Part shown: piece by piece, positions 1 through 7,452 of the stretch
Layout: each line of letters starts with the position of its first letter
Position numbering within the stretch: the first letter of the stretch is position 1
Assembly (NCBI GenBank): GCA_048497495.1
Contig: JAFHCF010000029.1
Span: 1-8,648, forward strand
DNA: 8,648 bases
From: JAFHCF01 sp048497495
GTDB lineage: Bacteria; Pseudomonadota; Alphaproteobacteria; Rhizobiales; Ancalomicrobiaceae
Reading direction: 5' to 3'
Program-made: the position numbers and the translations under genes
Notes under the pieces: model-generated
Database searches by the model: none
Told to the model about the DNA's origin: nothing
The model's input: the letters and a program-made list of their open reading frames with translations, nothing else

Positions 1-181
1 CCCCCATGCCGCCGCGTCGCCCGCCGCCCGGCCCGCCACCCGGCCCGCCGCCGGGCGACGGGCCGACGTCGCCGGTCTGTGTCGAAGCGCCGCCGAGGGG
101 TCGCCAGCCCTGTTGCCACGCGACACCGCCGGCGATCCCCGCCAACACCAGACCCAGTAGGAAGATGCGCGTCGCGTTCAT
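1..181 (-). CDS. RND efflux periplasmic adaptor subunit (MFP/HlyD family), N-terminal fragment
   Basis: Partial gene running off the left edge; only about the first 60 codons are present. The ATG at 181-179 overlaps the TGA stop of the upstream outer-membrane gene in an ATGA arrangement, so the two are translationally coupled. The visible product begins MNATRIFLLGLVLAGIAGGV, a hydrophobic signal or anchor segment (residues about 5-22), then WQQGWRPLG, and a glycine/proline-rich linker of repeated GGGP units ending in RRGG (residues about 44-58). In MdtA-like adaptors such a linker commonly precedes the beta-barrel and lipoyl hairpin domains, which lie outside the window. The family bridges the inner-membrane RND pump and the outer-membrane channel. 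The assignment rests on this N-terminus plus its position next to a NodT-type channel gene; the diagnostic domains cannot be seen. The linker is encoded by a simple GC-rich repeat, so its length may vary among strains. Confidence 0.72.
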   Translation of the reverse strand, partial: MNATRIFLLGLVLAGIAGGVAWQQGWRPLGGASTQTGDVGPSPGGGPGGGPGGGRRGGMG

Positions 182-1695
182 GGCTGTGCTTCCGGCCGGG
201 CGAGCAGCATCGGAGCGCGCGCCGAAGCGGTCGGTCCGGGCGTCGCCACATCGTTGGTCTTGGTCCAGCCGCCGCCGAGGGCGGCGATCAGCGAGATCGC
301 CGCGCGGAACCGCGCCAGCCGCACCGTCACCCGGGTGTCCTCGGCCTGGAACAGCGTGCGCTGCGCGTCGAGCACCGTGGTGATCGGGATGGTGCCCTCC
401 GACAGGCGCTGTTCGGTCAGCCGCTGCGCCTTGCGCGCCGCCTGCACCACCGCCTCCTGAAGGCTCTCGTGGCGGCGGTTCTGCTCGACCGCCACCAGCG
501 CGTTCTCCACATCGGCGAGCGCCTCGTGAACCGCCTTGCGATAGCCGGCGGCGAGTTCGGCGTGTTCGCCGCGCGCCAGGGCGAGCTTTCCCTCGCGCGC
601 GCCACCGTCGAAGATCGTCTCGGTGACGCTGCCCGCGATCGAGGCGGCGAGGGCCTCCGGGCGCAGGAGGTTCTTCAGGAAGGCGCTGGAGAGCCCGCCC
701 GAACCGGTCAAGGCGACGTCGGGCAGGAAGGCGGCGCGTGCCGCCTCGACGTTCGCCGCCGCCGCCGTCAGCCGCAATTCCGCCGCCGCCACGTCGGGCC
801 GGCGCACCAGAAGCCGTGCCGGCACGCCCGGCGCGACCCGGGCGAGACGCATCCCGCCGAGCCCGCCGCCGCGCACCGTCGACGCCTCCGGCGCCTGCCC
901 GGTGAGCACCACCAGCGCGTTGCGGGTCTGGCGCAGGGTGATCTCGAGGTCGGGAACCGAGGCGCGCTGGGTGGCGACGACACCCTCCTGTTGGGCGAGA
1001 TCGAGCGCCGTCACCGTGCCGACGTCGAGACGCCGGCGAATGGCCCCGAGCGTCCGCTCGGCGATGGTGATGTTCTGGCGCGCCAGCCGCAGCCGATCCT
1101 GCGCCGCCGCGACCTGCACATAGGCGTCGGCGATCGCCGTCGCGGTCGAAAGCCGCACCCCAGCCAGATCGATCCGGGTCGCCTCGAGGCTCGCCGCGCC
1201 CGCCGCCACGCCGGCGCGCGTCCTGCCCCACAGATCCACCTGCCAGGAGGCGCCGACGCCGAGTTGGAACGAATTGGAGACCCGGGTGGTGAACGGCGGC
1301 GAGGCGCGGGAATTGGTGCCCGGCGTCGCCGTGCGGCCGCCCTCGCCCGAGCCGGAGAGCGTCGGCGACAGACCGGCGCGGGTCACCGCCAGTTGCGCCT
1401 CGGCCTGTTCGATGCGGGCGCGCGCCGCCGCGATGTCGAGATTGTCGAGATCGGCGAGGGCGACGAGCCGCGCGAGTTCGGACGATCCGAAGCCGGCGAC
1501 CCAGTCGGCGCCGATCTCGCGGGCGGAGACCGACCCGGCCTCGCGCCAGCGCGCCGGCATCTCGGCGGCGACGTCGGGACCCGTCACGGCCTCGCCGCAA
1601 CCGGCGAGGCCGAGGAGCAGCACCAGGCACACCCCGGCCGGCCGCGACCTCCTGGGTCGTCCGCTGGCGCTTGGACGGGAAACTTCGATGCTCAT
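178..1695 (-). CDS. RND efflux outer-membrane lipoprotein, NodT/OprM family
   Basis: A 505-residue outer-membrane factor, the usual size for the NodT/OprM/CusC family, which forms the trimeric tunnel of tripartite efflux pumps. The start is the ATG at 1695-1693: it is followed by a basic n-region, a hydrophobic stretch and the lipobox LAGC with the lipidated cysteine at residue 33. The frame stays open upstream to 2328, but that extension would bury the signal peptide and is not credible. Two OEP repeats are visible. The first includes WQVDLWGRTRAG (about residues 150-165), typical of this family. The second follows the hallmark RRPDVAAAE and includes PDVALTGSGG and FDGGAREG, then long Ala/Gln-rich helices. 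It overlaps the adaptor gene by ATGA, so order is channel, adaptor and presumably the pump beyond the left edge. A candidate minus-strand promoter lies at 1815-1843. Substrate cannot be told from sequence. Confidence 0.93.
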   Translation of the reverse strand: MSIEVSRPSASGRPRRSRPAGVCLVLLLGLAGCGEAVTGPDVAAEMPARWREAGSVSAREIGADWVAGFGSSELARLVALADLDNLDIAAARARIEQAEAQLAVTRAGLSPTLSGSGEGGRTATPGTNSRASPPFTTRVSNSFQLGVGASWQVDLWGRTRAGVAAGAASLEATRIDLAGVRLSTATAIADAYVQVAAAQDRLRLARQNITIAERTLGAIRRRLDVGTVTALDLAQQEGVVATQRASVPDLEITLRQTRNALVVLTGQAPEASTVRGGGLGGMRLARVAPGVPARLLVRRPDVAAAELRLTAAAANVEAARAAFLPDVALTGSGGLSSAFLKNLLRPEALAASIAGSVTETIFDGGAREGKLALARGEHAELAAGYRKAVHEALADVENALVAVEQNRRHESLQEAVVQAARKAQRLTEQRLSEGTIPITTVLDAQRTLFQAEDTRVTVRLARFRAAISLIAALGGGWTKTNDVATPGPTASARAPMLLARPEAQP

Positions 1696-1769
1696 GCGCC
1701 GATCACCCTGGGGCGGAGAGGTCGGACGAGAATCGCGGCCGCGAGCGCCACATCTTCCGTCCGGCGCAT

Positions 1770-1796
1770 CGATCGACCGCCGAGGCGGATCGATCG
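1770..1796. promoter_or_regulatory. Inverted repeat in the efflux-operon leader
   Basis: The left arm CGATCGA plus CCGCC (1770-1781) pairs with GGCGG plus TCGATCG (1784-1796), around a two-base centre and with a single unpaired A at 1789. It lies about 75 bases before the start codon of the outer-membrane gene and downstream of its candidate promoter. It could be a regulator operator or an RNA hairpin in the leader. The two-base centre makes the full stem sterically impossible as RNA, so the innermost pair would open. No protein is assigned. Confidence 0.4.
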
Positions 1797-1814
1797 GTTC
1801 GCGGAACCGGCGGA

Positions 1815-1843
1815 CGTTAGCCGAGGTCCCCTCGCGGCGACAA
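1815..1843 (-). promoter_or_regulatory. Candidate sigma-70-type promoter for the efflux operon
   Basis: Read on the minus strand: TTGTCG (1843-1838) as -35, a 17-base spacer, and CTAACG (1820-1815) as -10. The boxes match the general consensus only partly, but spacing is ideal and the position, about 120 bases before the start codon, is sensible. The inverted repeat at 1844-1859 abuts its upstream edge, where a regulator could act. Found by eye only. Confidence 0.35.
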
Positions 1844-1859
1844 ATGAATTTCCCTTCAT
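1844..1859. promoter_or_regulatory. Inverted repeat ATGAA-6-TTCAT next to the efflux promoter
   Basis: A five-base perfect dyad (1844-1848 and 1855-1859) with a six-base centre. It sits directly upstream of the candidate -35 box of the minus-strand efflux promoter, in a locally AT-rich patch. RND efflux operons are often controlled by TetR- or MarR-type repressors that bind short dyads, but no regulator gene is in the window and a five-base arm could occur by chance. Confidence 0.3.
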
Positions 1860-1982
1860 CTGGCGGGCCCGCCCGCCGGCGCCGAGACCGACCGACCCGA
1901 CGCATCGTCAAGTCGCGCGATCGGTCTCGCCATGACGAATACGCGAACCAGACGACGAATCGCCCAGCGTCTCCGCCGTCCC

Positions 1983-2000
1983 TTCTCGCATGTGCGAGAA
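1983..2000. promoter_or_regulatory. Perfect 8-bp palindrome, candidate operator
   Basis: TTCTCGCATGTGCGAGAA is an 8-bp perfect inverted repeat with a two-base centre, followed by an A-run. It lies 280 bases upstream of acs and about 290 bases upstream of the efflux channel start, in the middle of the divergent region. The short centre favours a dimeric DNA-binding protein over an RNA hairpin. There is no T-run on the correct side for a terminator in either direction. I do not recognise the regulator. Confidence 0.5.
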
Positions 2001-2152
2001 AAAATGCCCGGCACCCCTGTCGAACACCGCGAAGACCGGCATTCTCGGCCGCGATCTTGCTTTGCCGCACTGCAATGAGACTTTCGTCCGCCCCCGACGA
2101 CTGGACTACGACCAATTGCGGCACCGCTCTCGACCAAAGTCTGCCGTTGCGC

Positions 2153-2183
2153 TTGTGGACGCTGAGGCCGTATGCCGCATAAT
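2153..2183 (+). promoter_or_regulatory. Candidate acs promoter
   Basis: TTGTGG (2153-2158) and CATAAT (2178-2183) could be -35 and -10 boxes with a 19-base spacer, slightly longer than ideal; TTGCGC at 2147 with TATGCC at 2171 is an alternative. Either would give a leader of roughly 90-100 bases before the acs start. Found by eye and weak. Confidence 0.28.
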
Positions 2184-2279
2184 GCCGCCCGGAAAAACGG
2201 GATGACCACGCGCCGCCTTCAGGAGGAGGAGGAGCGGGTTCGATCGCCGGTGACGGATCAGTACCAAGGGAGGTAGTCG

Positions 2280-4220
<1,941 letters not shown>

Positions 4221-4248
4221 TAGTCGGGCGACGAACAGAGACAGATGA

Positions 4249-4280
4249 AGGCCCCGGGGCGACCCGGGGCCTCTTCGTTT
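4249..4280 (+). terminator. Rho-independent terminator of acs
   Basis: A perfect 10-bp GC-rich stem (AGGCCCCGGG at 4249-4258 with CCCGGGGCCT at 4263-4272) closes on a GCGA tetraloop and is followed by a short T-rich tract (TTCGTTT). It starts 29 bases after the acs stop. It also marks the boundary where composition changes from GC-rich to AT-rich. Confidence 0.88.
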
Positions 4281-5180
4281 CAAGAGACCCGACTTCACCA
4301 ACTCCGAGAATCAGAGTATGAAAGGCGCATGTTAGATATTCACACAATTGCTCAATATTTTACTTCAGAGGGTCAAGCGATCCTCCAAGCTCCGCTGTCT
4401 TTCTTAGTTGCCCAAACAATTTCAATTACCGTCATTTGGTGGATATTCAACTATTTATATGCAACTCGCATAAATGGATTGGAGTCGTCAATTCAAAGTC
4501 TGGAAGGGCGGATTAAGCTGAAGGATGATCAAATCAATGACTATAAATCGAAGCTTGATGGCGCCACACCAGAGGAAGCCAGAAAGCGCCTTGATGAGCT
4601 CGAACTGAAACTAGTTTCTCTCCTACCTCGCCGCCTAACAACAGAACAAAAGCTAAAAATTGGAGAAATTATTTCCGAACTTAATGGGTCCATTATGATC
4701 GCGCGAGACGGAAGTTGCCACGACGCCGCTGCGTTGGCGAACGACATTGCTGAAGCATTCAGATCAGCCAAATGGAGGGTCAGCCTTCCGTTGGTGATGG
4801 GCATAAACACACCCCCAACTTCTGGAATAGGCCTATTAGTTTCAGACCAAACTAATCTCAGCCATAGCGAAACTTTAGTTAAATTAGCACTAGAATCAGC
4901 GAGAATAGAGTTCAACATACAATCGGATAATAAGATGATGCCGTCAGACTTAATTCAACGTGAGACCGTTGAGATTATTATAACATCAAGATTTAACTAA
5001 AAATAGACTTCATATCAACCTGGATAAAGATCACAGGAACAACTTTTACGCCGATATATTCTCTAGACCTACCAATCCCGTAAAACATTTTTACACTCAG
5101 CACCCGTCAGTAACCCCTCGTCAATCATCTTTCTACACATCGTGAAAACCACGTCTACTCGCGATATTTCAAGATCTTCC
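4281..5180. other. AT-rich island, probable horizontally acquired insert
   Basis: Between the acs terminator and the transpeptidase leader the sequence is markedly AT-rich, about 40-45% G+C by eye against roughly 70% on both sides. Codons ending in A or T are common in its single gene (4329-5000) and rare in the neighbours. The part after the gene (5001-5180) remains AT-rich and holds no open frame of note; it includes a small inverted repeat GTAAAA-cat-TTTTAC at 5080-5094. I found no transposase, integrase, tRNA or clear flanking direct repeat, so mechanism and exact ends are unknown. The right limit is approximate. Confidence 0.7.
4329..5000 (+). CDS. Membrane-anchored coiled-coil protein of unknown function
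   Basis: A 223-residue protein. The ATG at 4329 is the first start that gives a sensible N-terminus; the frame is open back to 4245 but that reads through the acs terminator. AAAGG at 4321-4325 is a close-spaced ribosome binding site. A possible promoter (TTCACC 4294-4299, 17-base spacer, TATGAA 4317-4322) would place transcription start almost at the ATG, so leaderless translation is possible. Domains seen: one hydrophobic helix at about residues 22-45 (PLSFLVAQTISITVIWW...), a charged coiled coil at about 48-100 with heptad-like spacing (the second half begins TPEEARKRLDELE), then a soluble alpha/beta-looking domain from about 105 to the end (LTTEQKLKIG, ARDGSCHDAAALANDIAEAF, final VEIIITSRFN). 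The layout resembles a class of uncharacterised proteobacterial proteins I recall with a coiled coil ahead of an LTxEQ segment; that is memory, not a search. Base composition is foreign to its neighbours. No function is assigned. Confidence 0.82.
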   Translation: MLDIHTIAQYFTSEGQAILQAPLSFLVAQTISITVIWWIFNYLYATRINGLESSIQSLEGRIKLKDDQINDYKSKLDGATPEEARKRLDELELKLVSLLPRRLTTEQKLKIGEIISELNGSIMIARDGSCHDAAALANDIAEAFRSAKWRVSLPLVMGINTPPTSGIGLLVSDQTNLSHSETLVKLALESARIEFNIQSDNKMMPSDLIQRETVEIIITSRFN

Positions 5181-5184
5181 CCGC

Positions 5185-5228
5185 ATACTCCCCGATCAGG
5201 GACAGTTCCCATCGTCAGTCGGGAGTAT
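5185..5228 (+). promoter_or_regulatory. Leader hairpin covering the ribosome binding site of the transpeptidase gene
   Basis: ATACTCCC (5185-5192) is perfectly complementary to GGGAGTAT (5221-5228), and the latter contains the GGGAG ribosome binding site of the gene starting at 5234. The bases between also pair: CGAT (5193-5196) with ATCG (5211-5214), and GGGA (5199-5202) with TCCC (5207-5210) around a CAGT loop. The nested arms form one long, bulged hairpin that would hide the ribosome binding site if the leader is transcribed. Translational control is an inference; the arms could instead be protein-binding DNA. Confidence 0.5.
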
Positions 5229-5233
5229 CATGC

Positions 5234-5749
5234 ATGGGATATTTGGGGAAATACGTCGCCGCAGCCGGGCTCGCCGGCGCGATCATGACCATCGCCGGGC
5301 TCGGACAGGCCTCGGCGCGCGAATTGGTGCCGGTCGGTGACGGCTTCCAGGCCGGGACCATCGTGATCAAGACCTCCGAGCGGCGGCTCTACTACGTCAT
5401 CGGCCGTGGTCAGGCGGTGCGATACCCGGTCGCCGTCGGCATGCCGGGCAAGGAGTGGGCGGGCCAGACCTACATCGCGCGCAAGGAGGTGAACCCGGTT
5501 TGGGGGCCGCCGGCCGAGGTCAAGCGCGACAAGCCGAGCCTGCCCGACCTGATCCCGCCGGGACCGCGCAATCCGCTCGGGCCCCGCGCCATGGTGCTGG
5601 CCCACGGCCAATACGCCATTCACGGCACCAACAAGCGTTCCTCGATCGGCACCCGGGCGAGCTACGGCTGCATCCGCATGTACAACGAGGACGTGGTCGA
5701 TCTCTACGATCACGTCGGCGTCGGCACCCCGGTCGTCGTCATGCGCTGA
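5234..5749 (+). CDS. Secreted L,D-transpeptidase (YkuD domain)
   Basis: A 171-residue exported enzyme. The ATG at 5234 follows GGGAG (5221-5225) at eight bases; the ATG at 5230 is in another frame. A signal peptide spans residues 1-28, with probable cleavage after QASA. The mature part is nearly all YkuD domain: it opens TIVIKTSERRLYYV and ends in the catalytic block HGTN (130-133) followed by SYGCIRM with the nucleophile Cys146, the neighbouring histidine (His130) and Arg148. All residues expected for activity are present. Such enzymes form 3-3 cross-links in peptidoglycan or attach proteins to it; short single-domain versions are numerous in Rhizobiales, often in many paralogues, so the exact role is open. 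There is no LysM or other wall-binding domain. The upstream leader could form a hairpin over its ribosome binding site. It is the first GC-rich gene after the AT-rich island and may have kept only part of its native upstream region. Confidence 0.94.
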   Translation: MGYLGKYVAAAGLAGAIMTIAGLGQASARELVPVGDGFQAGTIVIKTSERRLYYVIGRGQAVRYPVAVGMPGKEWAGQTYIARKEVNPVWGPPAEVKRDKPSLPDLIPPGPRNPLGPRAMVLAHGQYAIHGTNKRSSIGTRASYGCIRMYNEDVVDLYDHVGVGTPVVVMR

Positions 5750-5773
5750 ACGGAACGCCGTCGAAGTCCCTCG

Positions 5774-5795
5774 CGGCCGACCCTCGGGCCGGCCG
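5774..5795 (+). terminator. Possible GC-rich hairpin after the transpeptidase gene
   Basis: CGGCCG (5774-5779) pairs with CGGCCG (5790-5795), and CCC (5781-5783) with GGG (5786-5788), with one A-C mismatch. It starts 25 bases after the stop codon. There is no T-run, so it would be a weak intrinsic terminator at best, or merely GC-rich self-complementarity. Confidence 0.28.
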
Positions 5796-5820
5796 TCGCC
5801 GCTTCGCGCGTATTTCCCGA

Positions 5821-5849
5821 TTCCGTCGCGCCCCGTCCGCGCCTATGCT
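5821..5849 (+). promoter_or_regulatory. Weak candidate promoter for the cytochrome gene
   Basis: TTCCGT (5821-5826), a 17-base spacer and TATGCT (5844-5849) lie 45 bases upstream of the cytochrome start. The -35 match is poor; the -10 match and spacing are acceptable. By eye only. Confidence 0.22.
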
Positions 5850-5893
5850 CGCGCCACGAAGCGCCACGAGGCGACGAAACGGAGGGGAGACAC

Positions 5894-6280
5894 ATGACCG
5901 GGTCCGATCGTTCGACAGGCGCCGCCGCCATCTTCAGCGCCGCCGCCATCTTCAGCGCCCCCGCCTTCACCACCCTCGCGCTCGCGGCCCTCCTCGCGGC
6001 GACCCCCGCCCTCGCCGCCGGACCCGTCGACGTCGTCGGCGGCGAACGCCTGGCCAAGCGCTGGTGCGCCGACTGCCACCTGGTCGCCGCCGACCAGACC
6101 ACCGCCTCGGTCGACGCCCCGAGTTTCGCCAGCCTCGCCGACGACCCGACCAAGACCCTCGGGGGCATCGCCGACTTCCTCACCCTGCCCGACACCACGC
6201 ATACGAAGATGCCGGATCTCGCCCTGTCGCGGGTCGAGATCGGCGACATCGTCGGCTACATCGCCTCCTTGAAGAAGTGA
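5894..6280 (+). CDS. Small periplasmic c-type cytochrome (class I, monohaem)
   Basis: A 128-residue precursor. The start ATG follows GGAGGGGAG (5881-5889) at good spacing. A signal peptide covers residues 1-41, with probable cleavage at PALA-AG, giving a mature protein of about 87 residues, normal for a small class I cytochrome c. The haem-binding motif is CADCH (Cys58, Cys61, His62), and Met106 in TKMPDL is the likely second axial ligand. The C-terminal helix VEIGDIVGYIASLKK is typical of the fold, which carries electrons in the periplasm. The partner oxidase or dehydrogenase is not in the window. The following genes encode a membrane protein and a cytoplasmic-looking Fe-S protein, but a 133-base gap with tandem repeats separates them, so no functional link is claimed. 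Its signal peptide contains an exact 18-bp duplication that lengthens the region before the hydrophobic core. Confidence 0.92.
   Translation: MTGSDRSTGAAAIFSAAAIFSAPAFTTLALAALLAATPALAAGPVDVVGGERLAKRWCADCHLVAADQTTASVDAPSFASLADDPTKTLGGIADFLTLPDTTHTKMPDLALSRVEIGDIVGYIASLKK
5921..5956 (+). repeat. Perfect tandem duplication of 18 bp inside the cytochrome signal peptide
   Basis: The unit GCCGCCGCCATCTTCAGC occurs twice in a row (5921-5938 and 5939-5956), followed by a degenerate third start (GCCCCCGCCTTC). It encodes AAAIFS twice, in frame, at residues 10-21. One copy fewer would still leave a normal signal peptide, so it looks like a recent slippage duplication. Confidence 0.9.
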
Positions 6281-6290
6281 GCCGCCCCAC

Positions 6291-6390
6291 CACCGGCGAC
6301 GCCGGCGCTCACCTTCCCACCGCCGGCGACGCCGGCACTCGAGGCCCATCCGCCGGCGACGCCGGCTCTTGCGCCCCCTCCGCCGTCGAC
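6291..6390 (+). repeat. 30-bp tandem repeat, about 3.3 copies, with hairpin cores
   Basis: Units begin at 6291, 6321 and 6351, with a degraded partial copy from 6381. Each full unit opens with CGCCGGCGACGCCGGC or a one-base variant, followed by about 14 variable bases. The core GCCGGC-GAC-GCCGGC can fold back on itself. The array fills most of the gap between the cytochrome stop (6280) and the next gene (6414). Because 30 is a multiple of three, one frame reads as a 10-residue repeat centred on AGDAG, but it has no start of its own. It is not a CRISPR array: the variable parts are too short and no cas gene is near. Confidence 0.88.
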
Positions 6391-6413
6391 CCATGTTGGG
6401 CGCGGAGGGCGCC

Positions 6414-6686
6414 ATGAACCGACGCGAAGAGATCGAAGCCGAACGCCGGCGCGAAGCCGAAGCCACCCTGACCGGCGTCGTCCGCGACGCCGAGGTGATC
6501 GGCTCCTCCGCCTTCGCCCGCACCGTCCGCCATTCGGCCGAACGGCTCGAGGCCCATTTCGGCGGCGCCGATGCCGACCAGGACGACCGCACCGAGGTCT
6601 GGGGGCGGCGCATCGGCCGCGGCCTCGGCCTGATCTTCGCCGCCGTGCTGGTCGTCCACCTCCTGCGCACCTACGTGATCGGCTGA
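6414..6686 (+). CDS. Small single-helix membrane protein of unknown function
   Basis: A 90-residue protein starting at the ATG at 6414, chosen because GGAGGG (6404-6409) sits just upstream; earlier in-frame starts (ATG at 6393, TTG at 6369) have no ribosome binding site and extend into the repeat array. The first 65 residues are charged and helical (REEIEAERRREAEATLTG, then SAFARTVRHSAERLEAHF). One membrane helix lies near the C-terminus, at about residues 67-87 (GRGLGLIFAAVLVVHLLRTY). This suggests a tail-anchored protein with a cytoplasmic N-terminal part. The start of the next gene is only four bases after its stop, so the two are probably co-transcribed. I do not recognise a family. Confidence 0.72.
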   Translation: MNRREEIEAERRREAEATLTGVVRDAEVIGSSAFARTVRHSAERLEAHFGGADADQDDRTEVWGRRIGRGLGLIFAAVLVVHLLRTYVIG

Positions 6687-6690
6687 ACCG

Positions 6691-7452
6691 GTGACGCCCC
6701 CGCCCCCGACCTCCGCGCCCCCGATTTCCTCGCCCCCGACGCCCGCCGCACGCCGCGCCGCGATCGAGGCGGCGATCGAAGCCGCCGGCCTCGCCGGGCG
6801 CGGCTGGATCGCCGTCGGTGCGGAAGATCGCCTCGCCCCGCTGCCCGACGGGAGGACGCCGACGGCGCTCGTCCTCGTCGGCTGGCTCGGCCGAACCGGT
6901 TGGGACCCCTTCGCCGCCGCGCCGGAATATCGCGACGGCCGGCCAGATCCGCTCGATCGCTGGTCGGCGCGCGTCGTCGGCGCCCTCGCCGAGGCGCTCG
7001 GCGGCGCGGCGCTGCTCCCCTTCGGCGGGCCGCCGTGGTGGCCGTTCCAGCGCTGGGGGGCGCGCGCCGAAGCGCTCGCCGTCTCGCCGCTCGGGCTGAT
7101 GATCCACCCCGAGGTCGGCCTCTGGCACGGCTGGCGCGGCGCCCTCGCCTTCGCCGACGATGTCGGGCCGATCGAGGCGCCCGCCCCGATCGCGGCGCCT
7201 TGCGACACCTGCGACCATCGCCGCTGCCTCACCAATTGCCCGGTCGACGCCTTCTCGAACGGCGGCTACGACCTCGCCCGCTGCCTCGCCCATGTCGAGA
7301 GCCCGCGCGGCGCGCTGTGCCGCACCGACGGCTGCCGCGCCCGCGACGCCTGCCCGGAGGGACGGGGGCGGCGCTACCGCGACGACCAGATCCGCTTCCT
7401 GATGCGCGGCTTCCGCGCCGCCCATGCTCCCGCCCGCGAGGACCGCCGATGA
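6691..7452 (+). CDS. Ferredoxin-like Fe-S protein with two 4Fe-4S motifs (QueG-related C-terminal layout)
   Basis: A 253-residue protein. The only plausible start is the GTG at 6691, four bases after the previous stop and without a clear ribosome binding site, so coupling to the upstream gene is likely; the first 17 residues are proline-rich. Residues about 20-165 form an N-terminal domain with GGAALLPFGGPPWWPFQRW and SPLGLMIHPEVGLWHGWRGA. Eight cysteines follow in two groups: Cys171, 174, 179 and 183 (CDTCDHRRCLTNCP) and Cys198, 210, 215 and 221, the last again before proline. This pattern could bind two 4Fe-4S clusters and recalls the C-terminal half of epoxyqueuosine reductase QueG and reductive dehalogenases, though the spacing is non-standard and QueG's cobalamin-binding sequence was not recognised. 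It lacks a signal peptide, so it is probably cytoplasmic. Activity and substrate are unknown. Its stop overlaps the next start (ATGA). Confidence 0.8.
   Translation: MTPPPPTSAPPISSPPTPAARRAAIEAAIEAAGLAGRGWIAVGAEDRLAPLPDGRTPTALVLVGWLGRTGWDPFAAAPEYRDGRPDPLDRWSARVVGALAEALGGAALLPFGGPPWWPFQRWGARAEALAVSPLGLMIHPEVGLWHGWRGALAFADDVGPIEAPAPIAAPCDTCDHRRCLTNCPVDAFSNGGYDLARCLAHVESPRGALCRTDGCRARDACPEGRGRRYRDDQIRFLMRGFRAAHAPAREDRR

Larger units (their letters stand above)
1696..2279. other. Divergent intergenic region between the efflux operon and acs
   Basis: These 584 bases separate two divergently transcribed units. I see no convincing gene. The open frames here (for example minus 2209-1856 and plus 1990-2205) have no ribosome binding site or recognisable domain and read as low-complexity Arg/Pro/Ala-rich peptides. 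The stretch from about 1840 to 2200 is somewhat less GC-rich than the flanking genes, as expected for promoters. It contains a candidate minus-strand promoter (1815-1843), a candidate plus-strand promoter (2153-2183) and inverted repeats at 1770-1796, 1844-1859 and 1983-2000, listed separately. A purine-rich run at 2218-2236 precedes the acs ribosome binding site. Confidence 0.7.

Noticed and set aside
79..1935. Long plus-strand open frame (618 codons) opposite the efflux channel gene
   Set aside because: It is a shadow of the minus-strand NodT-family gene: Arg/Ala/Gly-rich, no domain, no ribosome binding site.
2062..2075. TTGC-6-GCAA dyad upstream of acs as a short-chain fatty acid regulator site
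   Set aside because: Only four-base arms; it does not reproduce the TTTGCAAA-type sites I recall for PccR/RamB-family regulators, so chance is likely.
1856..2209. Possible 117-residue minus-strand gene in the divergent region
   Set aside because: No ribosome binding site, no recognisable domain, and it overlaps the candidate promoters and palindrome of the region.
5080..5094. GTAAAA-cat-TTTTAC hairpin as terminator of the island gene
   Set aside because: The stem is six mostly A-T pairs with no GC-rich base and lies about 80 bases after the stop; too weak to call a terminator.
6291..6390. CRISPR array
   Set aside because: The repeats are about 16 bases with 14-base variable parts, too short for a CRISPR array, GC-rich and without cas genes; a tandem repeat fits better.
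6256..7425. Minus-strand open frame of 389 codons
   Set aside because: It lies opposite the small membrane protein and Fe-S protein genes and reads as Arg/Gly-rich low-complexity sequence. The plus-strand genes have ribosome binding sites, couplings and motifs.
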